Below, piece by piece: positions 7,548 to 14,691 of a stretch of DNA of 16,091 nt (positions are counted from its first letter, which is position 1; each line of letters begins with the position of its first letter). Made by a program: the position numbers and the translations under genes. The notes beneath the pieces were generated by a model that saw only the letters and a list, made by a program, of their open reading frames with translations, did not search any database and was not told the DNA's origin. The stretch is from JAVEYA01 sp034003745. Lineage in GTDB: Bacteria; Bacillota; Peptococcia; DRI-13; PHAD01. Location: positions 1 to 16,091 of the forward strand of contig JAVEYA010000050.1 in NCBI GenBank assembly GCA_034003745.1. The letters run 5' to 3'.

Positions 7548-8705
7548 CTAAAGAACTTCCAAGAACTTTCTTATAATATCCGTGCCGCCGATAATGGTGC
7601 CGACGCTACTGCCCAGGTTGGAGATTGCTACTACCAGCAGGACGTGGGTGAATTTATTGCGCCAAAATCCTCTCAGTGTGGTGATATCCTCCGGCAGTCT
7701 TTCGAAATCTTCTACGCTGGGGCGCCGGAAATAGGCTTCGCTCAAGCCGGCAAACCAGCCTGCCGCCAGAAGCGGGTTCAGCGAGGTGATGGGAGCGGCT
7801 ACAAAGGCTACGACGATAGAGACTGGGTGGGCGAAAGCCAGGAGCGCTCCCAGTGCGGACAAGGAGCCGTTCCAGACAATCCAGGTAAAGACCTGGGAGA
7901 GACCTAAGGAAGAGTCAATAGAAAAAGTCATGATGATGAGAATTAGAATAAGCGCAGGAATGGCCCAACTGATTACTTTGGTTATTTTTGAGGGCGGAGG
8001 TACGGCGGAGATTTCCCGCAGATCATGTTCAAATTGCATCTGCTCCTTGATGCCGGGCAAGTGGCCGGCGCCGACGACAGCAACAATCTTGGGGCCGGGG
8101 GCCTCTTTTATTTTTTGGGCCAGATACATATCCCGCTCATTGATCAGGATTTCTTTCAGGCGGGGAAAACTGGCGGTGAATTCGCTCAGGGCCATAGTGA
8201 GCATATCTTCCGTTTTCAGTTTCTCAATTTCCTCTTCGGTCAGCTCTTCATCGTTGAAGATACTAAAAAAAATCATGACAAAGAGTTTGATTTTCCCGAA
8301 GAAACCCAGACCCCGCCAGACTCTCAAAAAAGTGGTCTGGATATCGCGGTCGGCCAGACACAGGGTTGCACCTGTCTCATTGCCGGAGGCCACGCCCTGA
8401 ATCATTTCCTGACCGGGTTGAATCCCAAACTGACGGGCCAGTCTGGACTGAAAAGAGGAGAGAATCAGGTTCACCAAAAGCAAAGTGGCTTTATGCTCTT
8501 TGATAACTTTATAGATGTCCGTCTTGCGCCATTTGTCTTTGTTGATAATCGATTCGTAGCGGGATTGGCACAGTTCGACACAAACCGAATCGGGCTTTTC
8601 AGCCTCGATGATTTCTTTGACTTCCTCCGCGCTTTGGCGGGAGACATGCGCTGTGCCGATGAGGATGATTTCTTTATTTTGGTAAGTAATTTTTTCAACA
8701 GACAT
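7548..8705 (-). CDS. TraB/PrgY family membrane protein
   Basis: A protein of 385 residues from the ATG at 8705, chosen for GAGGA about 8 nt upstream; the longer frame to 8765 has no ribosome site. The N-terminal TraB domain carries the family's conserved patches: IGTAHVS with His20, VCVELCQSRY near 41-50, and VGAGHLPGI with His215. These histidine and acidic residues are thought to form a metallopeptidase-like site related to Tiki/PrgY proteins, but no enzymatic role is established for the clostridial members. The C-terminal third (about 243-385) has several membrane helices (ISWAIPALILILIIMTFSI, SLSALGALLAFAH, VSIVVAFVAAPITS, LLVVAISNLGSSVGTIIGG). PrgY limits peptide-pheromone activity in Enterococcus; here no plasmid or pheromone genes are near, so the role is unknown. 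It is a single-gene unit, divergent from the glucosaminidase gene. Confidence 0.88.
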   Translation of the reverse strand: MSVEKITYQNKEIILIGTAHVSRQSAEEVKEIIEAEKPDSVCVELCQSRYESIINKDKWRKTDIYKVIKEHKATLLLVNLILSSFQSRLARQFGIQPGQEMIQGVASGNETGATLCLADRDIQTTFLRVWRGLGFFGKIKLFVMIFFSIFNDEELTEEEIEKLKTEDMLTMALSEFTASFPRLKEILINERDMYLAQKIKEAPGPKIVAVVGAGHLPGIKEQMQFEHDLREISAVPPPSKITKVISWAIPALILILIIMTFSIDSSLGLSQVFTWIVWNGSLSALGALLAFAHPVSIVVAFVAAPITSLNPLLAAGWFAGLSEAYFRRPSVEDFERLPEDITTLRGFWRNKFTHVLLVVAISNLGSSVGTIIGGTDIIRKFLEVL

Positions 8706-8721
8706 ATAGGGAATCCTCTTT

Positions 8722-8866
8722 ATTCTATAGAATATATTAAAAAACAGATATGAACACTCAGACACACTTAACTTATATTGTACTCTACCGTAATGCCGGA
8801 GGCAACGGAACTTTTTTCGCCTGATTTCGTCATAAAAAACGATATGTTTACGAGTCTTCTATAGAA
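8722..8866. promoter_or_regulatory. divergent intergenic region with two copies of TTCTATAGAA
   Basis: The 10-bp palindrome TTCTATAGAA occurs twice between the divergent traB-like and glucosaminidase genes: within ATTCTATAGAAT at 8722-8733, just upstream of the ribosome site of the minus-strand gene, and at 8857-8866, 31 bp before the plus-strand ATG. Either could be a -10 region or an operator. I could not match convincing -35 boxes. Confidence 0.3.
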
Positions 8867-8897
8867 TCGCAGCTTCCATGGAGAAAGGGGAGATCTT

Positions 8898-11003
8898 ATG
8901 AAAAAGGGAATTCCATATCCGGCCGGGAGGTTTGGACTGATTTTTCTGCTGCTGGCCGGGTTGCTTCTGACCGCGAGCCTGCCTGTGCTGGCGGCGGATG
9001 GGATCAATCTGGTGATTGACGGGAAACGCGCCACTTCCTCACCCTCGCCGGTCATCATCAACGACAGGACCATGGTGCCGGTGCGCTTAGTCTCGGAGTC
9101 TTTGGGCGCAACGGTGGAATGGAAGGAAGAAACCAGGAGCGTACATATTGCCAAAGGCAGCCGCACCGGTACTTTGTGGGTTGACAATTATCTCTTCAGC
9201 TACGCGGACGCTCAAGCCAACTATGGCCTGTGCGATGTGCCGCCCATGATTCTGGATAACCGCACGTTTGTGCCGCTCAGGCTGGTCAGCAATCTGCTGG
9301 GGGTTACGATTAACTGGGACGGCAATACCAGGACGGTCAGCATCGCGGCCGCCACGCCGGCAGCATTCACACCATTCTTTGACGCGGCTCTTTCCTCTGT
9401 ACCATATGGACAGACGATCAGCGGGGCAACGGATTTGAGAGCTTCCGCCGGTTCTGTGTCCGGTGCTGCGGAACTGAGATTCTTCCTCCTTGATCCGGTT
9501 ACGGGTGAGGGGAAGGTCGTAGCCAGAGGCGCCAATACAGCGGGGACCTACCGTTGGACGCCTGATCCTGCCACGGCGGGACCGCGTATTTTGGCCGCGG
9601 CCTTTTACAACGCACAAGGCGCTTTTCTTGGAGGAAACGCACTGCCGGTGGTCATGGCGGTGCAACCGCAGGCGTCTTTATTGGGCGTAAACAGCGGCCA
9701 GACAGTGACCGGCTCAGTTAGTCTGCGGCCTTCTTTGAATTTCTCTCCCACCTATGTCAAATATGAAATAACCAATGTCAATTCGGGCAAAGTCCTGACG
9801 ACTGAGGAAATGGACCCGTACGGTTCTTACAGCTGGGCGCCGGAAACAATGGACAACGGCAGCGCTTCCTTGAAAGTCACCGCTTATGACGCGAACGGCA
9901 ACGCTTATGACTCCGCGCCGGTCGTGGTCAATGTAGCCGTGGAAAGGAAAGTGGAACTGAAGGGCATCACTTCCTCCTATAAGGGGGAAACCCCGGTAAC
10001 CCTGTGGTTTTCCCGCAATTTCCTGGTCAGCGAAGTTGTTTACCAGCTGAGAAACCTGCAGACCGGGCAAATCGAGTTATTGGCCCCGCCGGCCGGAAGC
10101 TTGAGCTATTGGTGGTTCCCCCTGCCGGAAAAAGCCGGTCAATGGGAGATGGTTGCGCAGATTAAAGACACCGCAGGAAAGTCGTACACCACTGCTCCAA
10201 TCGTCTTCCAGCTTAGCGGTAAGCCGATCGTCCGTGTGGAGACGGTGGGTCCCAATGAAGTGCTGACCGGAACGGTCAAGCTAAAGGCATTGTTTAACAC
10301 GTATTTGAGTAAGATTGAATTCTATCTCGTCAATCCCAAAACAGGCGCCAAGAAATTGCTGGCCGAAGGCGACCCCACGCAGGAATATACCTGGACGCCT
10401 GCCGCCCAGGATGAGGGTTACTGGCAGATCCAGGCCGTGGGTACGCAGACTGCCGGCGGCACGGTGAACAGCGAAGCCATTCCGGTACGGATTTACCTGG
10501 GGAAAACTTACAGCCCCGTGCCGATTATTGCCAAGGATAAATTCCAGGACCTGGTCTCCGGCATGGCCGTGAGTTCGCAGAAGAAAACAGGCATGTCCGC
10601 CGCTTTGCAGGCTGCGCAGGCTATCTTGGAAACGGGCTGGGGACAGAGTTCGCCGACGGATAAATATACCGGCAAGGTCTCTCATAATATGTTCGGAATT
10701 AAAGGATCGGGGCCGGCCGGAGCGGTCATTTCCAACACCTGGGAGGAATATAACGGCAATACCTTCAGGGTGGACGCGGAGTTCCGCGCCTACCAGAATC
10801 CGGAGCAAAGCTGGTCCGACCATAAAGACTTGCTCCTGACCAGAGAACGCTATCAGCCCTTCCGGGACGTCATGCATAACAGCACCGAGGGGGCCTGGGC
10901 CTTGAAGCGGTGCGGCTACGCTACCGACTCCAAATATCCCATCAAGCTGATTAATATCATCAATCAGTATGGGTTGGCGAAACTGGATGAAGTAAAAATT
11001 TAG
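8898..11003 (+). CDS. secreted cell-wall hydrolase: stalk domain, Ig-like repeats, glucosaminidase
   Basis: A protein of 701 residues; GGGGAG lies about 6 nt before the ATG. Residues 1-32 are a signal peptide (MKKG, a leucine-rich core, cleavage near VLA-AD). Residues about 35-150 form a copper-amine-oxidase N-terminal-like stalk domain with its typical repeat (INDRTMVPVRLVSESLGATV and LDNRTFVPLRLVSNLLGVTI). Four Ig-like segments of about 90 residues follow, three containing a Y-x-W-x-P element (YRWTPD, YSWAPE, YTWTPA). Residues about 540-695 are a mannosyl-glycoprotein endo-N-acetylglucosaminidase/FlgJ-type domain (AAQAILETGWGQS, HNMFGIKG, FRAYQNPEQSWSDH), with Glu578 the probable catalytic acid. 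It should cleave N-acetylglucosaminyl bonds of peptidoglycan at the cell surface during growth or separation. No membrane anchor or sortase signal is seen. Confidence 0.9.
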   Translation: MKKGIPYPAGRFGLIFLLLAGLLLTASLPVLAADGINLVIDGKRATSSPSPVIINDRTMVPVRLVSESLGATVEWKEETRSVHIAKGSRTGTLWVDNYLFSYADAQANYGLCDVPPMILDNRTFVPLRLVSNLLGVTINWDGNTRTVSIAAATPAAFTPFFDAALSSVPYGQTISGATDLRASAGSVSGAAELRFFLLDPVTGEGKVVARGANTAGTYRWTPDPATAGPRILAAAFYNAQGAFLGGNALPVVMAVQPQASLLGVNSGQTVTGSVSLRPSLNFSPTYVKYEITNVNSGKVLTTEEMDPYGSYSWAPETMDNGSASLKVTAYDANGNAYDSAPVVVNVAVERKVELKGITSSYKGETPVTLWFSRNFLVSEVVYQLRNLQTGQIELLAPPAGSLSYWWFPLPEKAGQWEMVAQIKDTAGKSYTTAPIVFQLSGKPIVRVETVGPNEVLTGTVKLKALFNTYLSKIEFYLVNPKTGAKKLLAEGDPTQEYTWTPAAQDEGYWQIQAVGTQTAGGTVNSEAIPVRIYLGKTYSPVPIIAKDKFQDLVSGMAVSSQKKTGMSAALQAAQAILETGWGQSSPTDKYTGKVSHNMFGIKGSGPAGAVISNTWEEYNGNTFRVDAEFRAYQNPEQSWSDHKDLLLTRERYQPFRDVMHNSTEGAWALKRCGYATDSKYPIKLINIINQYGLAKLDEVKI

Positions 11004-11007
11004 GATA

Positions 11008-11045
11008 AACAGGAAGACGGGTACATTGTACCCGTCTCCTGTTTT
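11008..11045 (+). terminator. terminator of the glucosaminidase gene
   Basis: A long stem is formed by 11008-11024 and GTACCCGTCTCCTGTT (11028-11043), with one bulged A, a 3-nt loop and TTTT at the end. It lies 5 bp after the stop codon. Confidence 0.85.
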
Positions 11046-11057
11046 CGTAATGGGCGG

Positions 11058-11086
11058 AAAAAAACGCGTACCATTTGCGGTACGCG
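11058..11086 (-). terminator. terminator of the hcp gene
   Basis: CGCGTACC (11065-11072) pairs with GGTACGCG (11079-11086). On the minus strand the stem is followed by seven T (complement of 11058-11064). It lies about 15 bp after the hcp stop codon. Confidence 0.85.
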
Positions 11087-11100
11087 CCTTCTTTTGTGTA

Positions 11101-12663
11101 TTAACCCAGGATGGCTTTCAGGTCCGCTTCCGGCGTAGTGATGGGATGGAGGTCGAATTTCTCCACCAGCACATTCAGTACAGTTGGGGGGAAGAAAGCG
11201 GGCAGGCTGGGACCGATGTAGATATTCTTGATGCCCAAAGAGAGCAGGGTCAGCAGGATGCAGACCGCCTTTTGCTCATACCAGGAGAGGACCAGGGTGA
11301 GGGGCAGGTCGTTGACCCCGCACTCAAAAGCGTTGGCCAGGGCTACGGCCACTTGAATAGCGGAGTAAGCGTCATTGCACTGTCCCATATCCATTAAGCG
11401 GGGCAGGCCGCCGATTTCGCCGATCTGGAGGTCGTTAAAACGGTATTTGCCGCAGGCCAGGGTGAGGATGACCGTATCCGGGGGCGCCTGTTTGACGATT
11501 TCCGTATAGTAATTGCGGCCGGGTTTAGCCCCGTCGCAGCCTCCTACCAACAGGAAGTGTTTGATGGCTCCGGACTTAACGGCCTCGATAACTTTATCCG
11601 CCACACCCAGTACAGTATTGCGGGCAAAACCGGTCATCAGCTCGGAACCGCCGTTAATCCCGGTGAATTTTTTATCTTCCGGCCAACCGCCCAATTCCAG
11701 GGCTTTCTTAATGACGGGGGTAAAGTCTTTTTTACCGTCTGTCTCAGGGATGTGCTTTATTTCAGGATAACCGACTACTGCGGTGGTAAAAATATTGCCG
11801 GCGTAAGAAGGCTTAGGCGGCATCAGGCAGTTGGTGGTGAAGAGGACAACGCCGGGAATGTTTTCGAATTCCTTTTGCTGATTTTGCCAGGCTGTACCGA
11901 AATTCCCTTTAAGGTTTTTATACTTTTTAAGCTCCGGATAGCCGTGGGCGGGCAGCATCTCACTATGGGTATAGATATTGACGCCGGTTCCTTCTGTTTG
12001 CTCCAAAAGCTGTTTCAAATCGTGCAGGTCATGACCGGTAACCACAATGAACGGTCCCTTTTCCACATGGGTGGTAACGGTTGTGGGAACGGGATGCCCA
12101 TAAGCCGAGGTATTGGCTTCATCCAGCAGGCCCATACACTTGAGGTTGATTCCACCGAACTCCATTAAGAGGCCCAGCCACTCGTCCAGGGAGTGCTCAG
12201 CGCCGACGGCCCGCATTCCCTTATAAAACCAGTTGGTAACCTCCGTATCCTTTTTACCCAGGATATACGCATGCCAGGCGTAGGCCGCCATGCCGCGCAA
12301 GCCCAAGAGCAGGGTGGAGCGGAGGGAAACAATATCCGGGTCGCCTTCCCAGAGACGAACGCCTGCGGGCGCGTCAACCCCGCCTAGTTTCTTGATTTCC
12401 TCCCGGACGCAATTTGTCATCTCGCCGATGCGGTCAGCGTCAAAATTTACATTGGTAATCGTGGCAAAAAGTCCCTGCATCATCAGTTCATCCGCTGCCG
12501 CTGAGGGGGTGTTCCTCTCCGCAGCGCGGGCCAGATCGATCAGGGCATACATCAGTTCATCATGCTCCTGGGCAACCTCAGGCTTTTTACCGCAGACGCC
12601 CATTTTGGTACAGCCTTTGCCGCCCGCGGTTTGTTCACATTGAAAACAAAACATTTCACTCAT
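11101..12663 (-). CDS. hcp: hybrid cluster protein (hydroxylamine reductase family), class I
   Basis: A protein of 520 residues; AGGAGG precedes the ATG. Four N-terminal cysteines at 6, 9, 18 and 24 (CFQC, then C-x5-C) have the Cx2Cx8Cx5C spacing of class I Hcp and bind a [4Fe-4S] cluster. All ligands of the hybrid Fe-S-O cluster are visible: His211 (TGHDLHD), Glu235 (THSEML), Cys279 (TTNCLMPP), Cys376 (GGCDGAKPG), Cys404 (LACGKYRF), Cys429 (GQCNDAYS), Glu463 and Lys465 (SWYEQKAV). Family members are cytoplasmic and act on nitric oxide (reported NO reductase activity) or hydroxylamine, protecting anaerobes from nitrosative stress. No dedicated reductase gene (hcr) adjoins it. The divergent Crp/Fnr regulator and the shared control region point to regulation by that protein. 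Confidence 0.96.
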   Translation of the reverse strand: MSEMFCFQCEQTAGGKGCTKMGVCGKKPEVAQEHDELMYALIDLARAAERNTPSAAADELMMQGLFATITNVNFDADRIGEMTNCVREEIKKLGGVDAPAGVRLWEGDPDIVSLRSTLLLGLRGMAAYAWHAYILGKKDTEVTNWFYKGMRAVGAEHSLDEWLGLLMEFGGINLKCMGLLDEANTSAYGHPVPTTVTTHVEKGPFIVVTGHDLHDLKQLLEQTEGTGVNIYTHSEMLPAHGYPELKKYKNLKGNFGTAWQNQQKEFENIPGVVLFTTNCLMPPKPSYAGNIFTTAVVGYPEIKHIPETDGKKDFTPVIKKALELGGWPEDKKFTGINGGSELMTGFARNTVLGVADKVIEAVKSGAIKHFLLVGGCDGAKPGRNYYTEIVKQAPPDTVILTLACGKYRFNDLQIGEIGGLPRLMDMGQCNDAYSAIQVAVALANAFECGVNDLPLTLVLSWYEQKAVCILLTLLSLGIKNIYIGPSLPAFFPPTVLNVLVEKFDLHPITTPEADLKAILG

Positions 12664-12718
12664 GATATCTCCTCCTTAAATTTGATTGATGGGAATTAAG
12701 CGCTATCTTCAGTTGCTC

Positions 12719-12771
12719 TTTCTGACTTTATTCTATATAATAAGGTCAGAAAAAACGGTAACGCAAGTTAC
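12719..12771. promoter_or_regulatory. hcp / regulator divergent control region with two palindromes
   Basis: First site: TTTCTGACTTTATT (12719-12732) and AATAAGGTCAGAAA (12739-12752) are inverted copies with one mismatch around CTATAT. Second site: GTAAC-GCAA-GTTAC (12758-12771) has the 5-4-5 geometry of Fnr-family operators. For the plus gene, TTGCTC (12713-12718), 17 bp, TATAAT (12736-12741) is a good promoter. For hcp, TAGAAT (12735-12730) would start transcription near 12723, placing the second site about 41.5 bp upstream, the classical position for Class II activation. Confidence 0.65.
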
Positions 12772-12797
12772 GAAAAGCGGGTGAAACTGGATAAATT

Positions 12798-13484
12798 ATG
12801 AAATATATGCAGGTATTGCAGACTTGTCCGTTGTTTAAAGGGACCACTGTCGCCGATTTGGAGAAAATGACGGCTTGTTTTAATTTAACGGTAAAAAAAT
12901 ATCAGAAGAATGAATTTATCACCCTGGAGGGGCATAAATTCGACGGCATCGGCGTGCTGTTAACGGGTAAAGCGGCTGTAACCAAGGAGAACGCGGCCGG
13001 CCGGAGGATTATTATGGAGATGCTGGAACCGGGAGACATGTTTGGAGAAATGGCGGCGTTTTCAGCCAATAAGGTTTGGCCCGCTTCCGTACTGGCCCAA
13101 GAGCCTTGTGCGGTCGTGTTCCTGCCGCCGGATAAGTTGGCCGGTAATTGTGAGAAAAAGTGCATTCCACATCAGACGATGATCGCCAATATGCTGAGCC
13201 TTATTTCCGGAAGAGCGCTTATGCTGACCAGAAAAGTGGAATACCTGGCCATGAAAAGTCTGCGCGCCAGGATCAGCACATTTTTGCTGGAGGAATATAA
13301 GCGTCAGGGCACGCTGACTTTCATGCTGCCCATGAAGCGCAACGAAATCGCCGATTTCCTGAATGTTTCCCGTCCATCCTTGTCACGGGAGATGTGCCGG
13401 ATGCGGGATGAAGGCATCATTGATTTTCATCGCTCTTCCATCCGGATCAAAAACTTGCCAAGATTAAAAGAGATCACGGAGTAA
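12798..13484 (+). CDS. Crp/Fnr family regulator, HcpR-like
   Basis: A protein of 228 residues. Residues about 10-120 form a cyclic-nucleotide-binding-type beta-barrel (LLTGKAAVTKE, EPGDMFGEMAAF), a long dimerisation helix follows, and residues about 150-222 hold a winged helix-turn-helix with the recognition segment NVSRPSLSREMCRMRDEGII, typical of clostridial HcpR/Crp-Fnr proteins. The arginine and glutamate that bind cAMP in Crp are not evident, so cAMP is unlikely to be the signal. Cysteines at about 9, 27 and 110 and a C-x3-C motif (NCEKKC) are present and could take part in sensing; HcpR proteins are thought to sense NO, often through heme. It is divergent from hcp with a 134-bp gap and probably activates hcp through GTAAC-N4-GTTAC. 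The specific name HcpR is inferred from context. Confidence 0.87.
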   Translation: MKYMQVLQTCPLFKGTTVADLEKMTACFNLTVKKYQKNEFITLEGHKFDGIGVLLTGKAAVTKENAAGRRIIMEMLEPGDMFGEMAAFSANKVWPASVLAQEPCAVVFLPPDKLAGNCEKKCIPHQTMIANMLSLISGRALMLTRKVEYLAMKSLRARISTFLLEEYKRQGTLTFMLPMKRNEIADFLNVSRPSLSREMCRMRDEGIIDFHRSSIRIKNLPRLKEITE

Positions 13485-13504
13485 TAAAAAACGGTGAGGA
13501 GCTT

Positions 13505-13612
13505 AAAGGTGCGGTTTAATAGGGAAACTTATTGAACCATACCCCAAACCGATACGGAAATGCAAGAGAGAGGCGTTGTCCCGCAAGGGATACCGTCTCT
13601 CTCTTGCTATTA
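13505..13612 (+). repeat. repeat element, copy A (after the Thoeris operon)
   Basis: About 105 bp resembling 15628-15722 in the same orientation. Matching blocks are AAAGG..CGG.TTAATAG (15 of 18), TACCCCAAACCG (identical), ACGGAAA..CAAGAG, AGAGAG, and TTGT.CC.CAA..GATA (13 of 17). The copy contains a small hairpin (GGTTTAATA/TATTGAACC with one G-T pair) and a larger one at 13562-13607. It lies 32 bp after the thsB2 stop on the minus strand and 20 bp after the regulator stop on the plus strand. Confidence 0.7.
13562..13607. terminator. long hairpin between convergent genes, inside repeat copy A
   Basis: GCAAGAGAGAG (13562-13572) pairs with CTCTCTCTTGC (13597-13607), and the stem continues with short interruptions to TCCC/GGGA closing a GCAA tetraloop (13583-13586). 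There is no clear T run on either side, so a terminator role for the convergent regulator and thsB2 genes is plausible but unproved. It may instead be a structural part of the repeat. Confidence 0.5.
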
Positions 13613-13643
13613 CTCACGTAAAATACTTTAGAGTTCGGTACAA

Positions 13644-14159
13644 TCACTGCCCCATAGCCGTTTTCACAGATTGGTAATCCCATTGGTGAGTGCCGTTTAC
13701 CATTTTCTTCATTGGAGCATGTGTCCCATACGCCTTTATTGCATCAGGACATTTGCTCTTATCAACGGTAGCCGCATTATACAGAACAACAAGTTTGATG
13801 TTCTCGCTATCGCGGACGGCTTTTTTGCACTCGTACTCAATGAAGCTATCGTTGCTGATGGTATGCCCAGTTTTACACTTGCCGTCGTTGTAATTTGAGC
13901 AATAGGTACACTCTCCCGCCCGTCTGGTTTTTGTGTCTGTTCCAACAATGAGAACGAACGTTTTCGACATATCCATTCTCTTTGCGAGAGATGCTTTGAT
14001 GCTACAATTCAAGCTGTCATCGCTTGATTGAGTAGCCTCGTGAACGTCAGTGAATGATAAATTCCATTTTTCACCGTCATTCCATTCCTTCAGTTTGTCA
14101 ATGGCGGCTTTATCGCCATCCCAATCTGCTGCGATGTACGTTTTTGTTCTGTACGCCAT
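13644..14159 (-). CDS. thsB: Thoeris TIR-like protein ThsB, second copy, with cysteine-rich insertion
   Basis: A protein of 171 residues; AGGAGGG lies before the ATG. It is a ThsB-type TIR-like (DUF1863) protein. It begins MAYRTKTYIA, like the other copy MAYRNKTYVA, and shares SKTFVLIVGTDTK with the neighbour's SKVFVLLVGNNTK. The conserved glutamate of the presumed NAD-cleaving site is Glu110 in FIEYECKKA, aligned with RYEIDHA of the neighbour. Between these blocks is an insertion of about 23 residues with C84-x2-C87-x7-C95-x3-H99, which looks like a small zinc-binding loop; Cys111 adjoins the catalytic glutamate. In Thoeris, ThsB senses phage and makes an ADP-ribose-derived signal from NAD. 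Two ThsB copies in one locus are known and may recognise different phages. It is the last gene of the operon, 20 bp after thsB1. Confidence 0.86.
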   Translation of the reverse strand: MAYRTKTYIAADWDGDKAAIDKLKEWNDGEKWNLSFTDVHEATQSSDDSLNCSIKASLAKRMDMSKTFVLIVGTDTKTRRAGECTYCSNYNDGKCKTGHTISNDSFIEYECKKAVRDSENIKLVVLYNAATVDKSKCPDAIKAYGTHAPMKKMVNGTHQWDYQSVKTAMGQ

Positions 14160-14179
14160 TCTTTTATCCCTCCTAATTT

Positions 14180-14689
14180 TTATAGTCCGAGATTAGTGTA
14201 AACGCTCTCGTTATAGTGATATGCGCCAGTTTTTCCCTCACCTATGTACTTGGTGTGGCTGGCAGGCCAATTCTCTAATGCGTACTGCATTGTCTTGTTT
14301 CCAAACGGTATATGAATTGCGAGTGTGTCCCTTGCAGAAGGTGGGCATAGGTCATCGTCACGTTTGCGAAGCCCATTAAGATTTACGACAATAATCGGAA
14401 TCTTGTAGTAATTTATCGCATGATCGATTTCATAGCGTACATAGGGCTTCCGTAAGTTTTTTGTGTTATTCCCTACGAGTAACACAAAAACTTTGCTGTT
14501 TTCCATACGTTCACGCAACCGTCTCTTGATTGTTTCTTCTGAACTTGTATCAAGCGCTGTATTGATATCGTGGGCATCGTAGAAGTTGAAGTCAGTGTTA
14601 TCGTTTTGCTTCCACGCTTTCATTAGGTTATAGTATTTGATATCGCTGTCACCGTCAAAGGCAACATAGGTCTTGTTTCTGTAAGCCAT
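14180..14689 (-). CDS. thsB: Thoeris TIR-like protein ThsB, first copy
   Basis: A protein of 169 residues from the ATG at 14689, chosen because MAYRNKTY matches the sister protein and GGAG lies about 10 nt before it. An ATG at 14695 overlaps the thsA stop (ATGA) and is also possible. It is a typical ThsB: AFDGDSDIKYYNLMKAWK, FYDAHDINTA, SKVFVLLVGNNTK, then YVRYEIDHAI with the putative catalytic Glu87, and a C-terminal segment IPFGNKTMQYALENWP. The protein is cytoplasmic and should convert NAD into a nucleotide signal on infection. In systems with a macro-domain ThsA the reported signal is a histidine-ADP-ribose conjugate (recent literature, as I recall it). It is translationally coupled to thsA. 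Confidence 0.92.
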   Translation of the reverse strand: MAYRNKTYVAFDGDSDIKYYNLMKAWKQNDNTDFNFYDAHDINTALDTSSEETIKRRLRERMENSKVFVLLVGNNTKNLRKPYVRYEIDHAINYYKIPIIVVNLNGLRKRDDDLCPPSARDTLAIHIPFGNKTMQYALENWPASHTKYIGEGKTGAYHYNESVYTNLGL

Positions 14690-14691
14690 AA

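Noticed and set aside
8025..8753. Plus-strand open frame of 242 residues.
   Set aside because: It is antisense to the TraB-family gene and has no recognisable domain or ribosome site.
13540..13556. TACCCCAAACCGATACGG resembles a conserved stretch of 23S rRNA (TACCCCAAACCGACAC...).
   Set aside because: The match is only about 15 bases and the flanking sequence does not follow rRNA, so an rRNA fragment is not supported; probably chance.
13562..13607. Hairpin region as a retron msr-msd RNA.
   Set aside because: No reverse transcriptase gene is present in the window and the element is better explained as part of the repeat or as a terminator.
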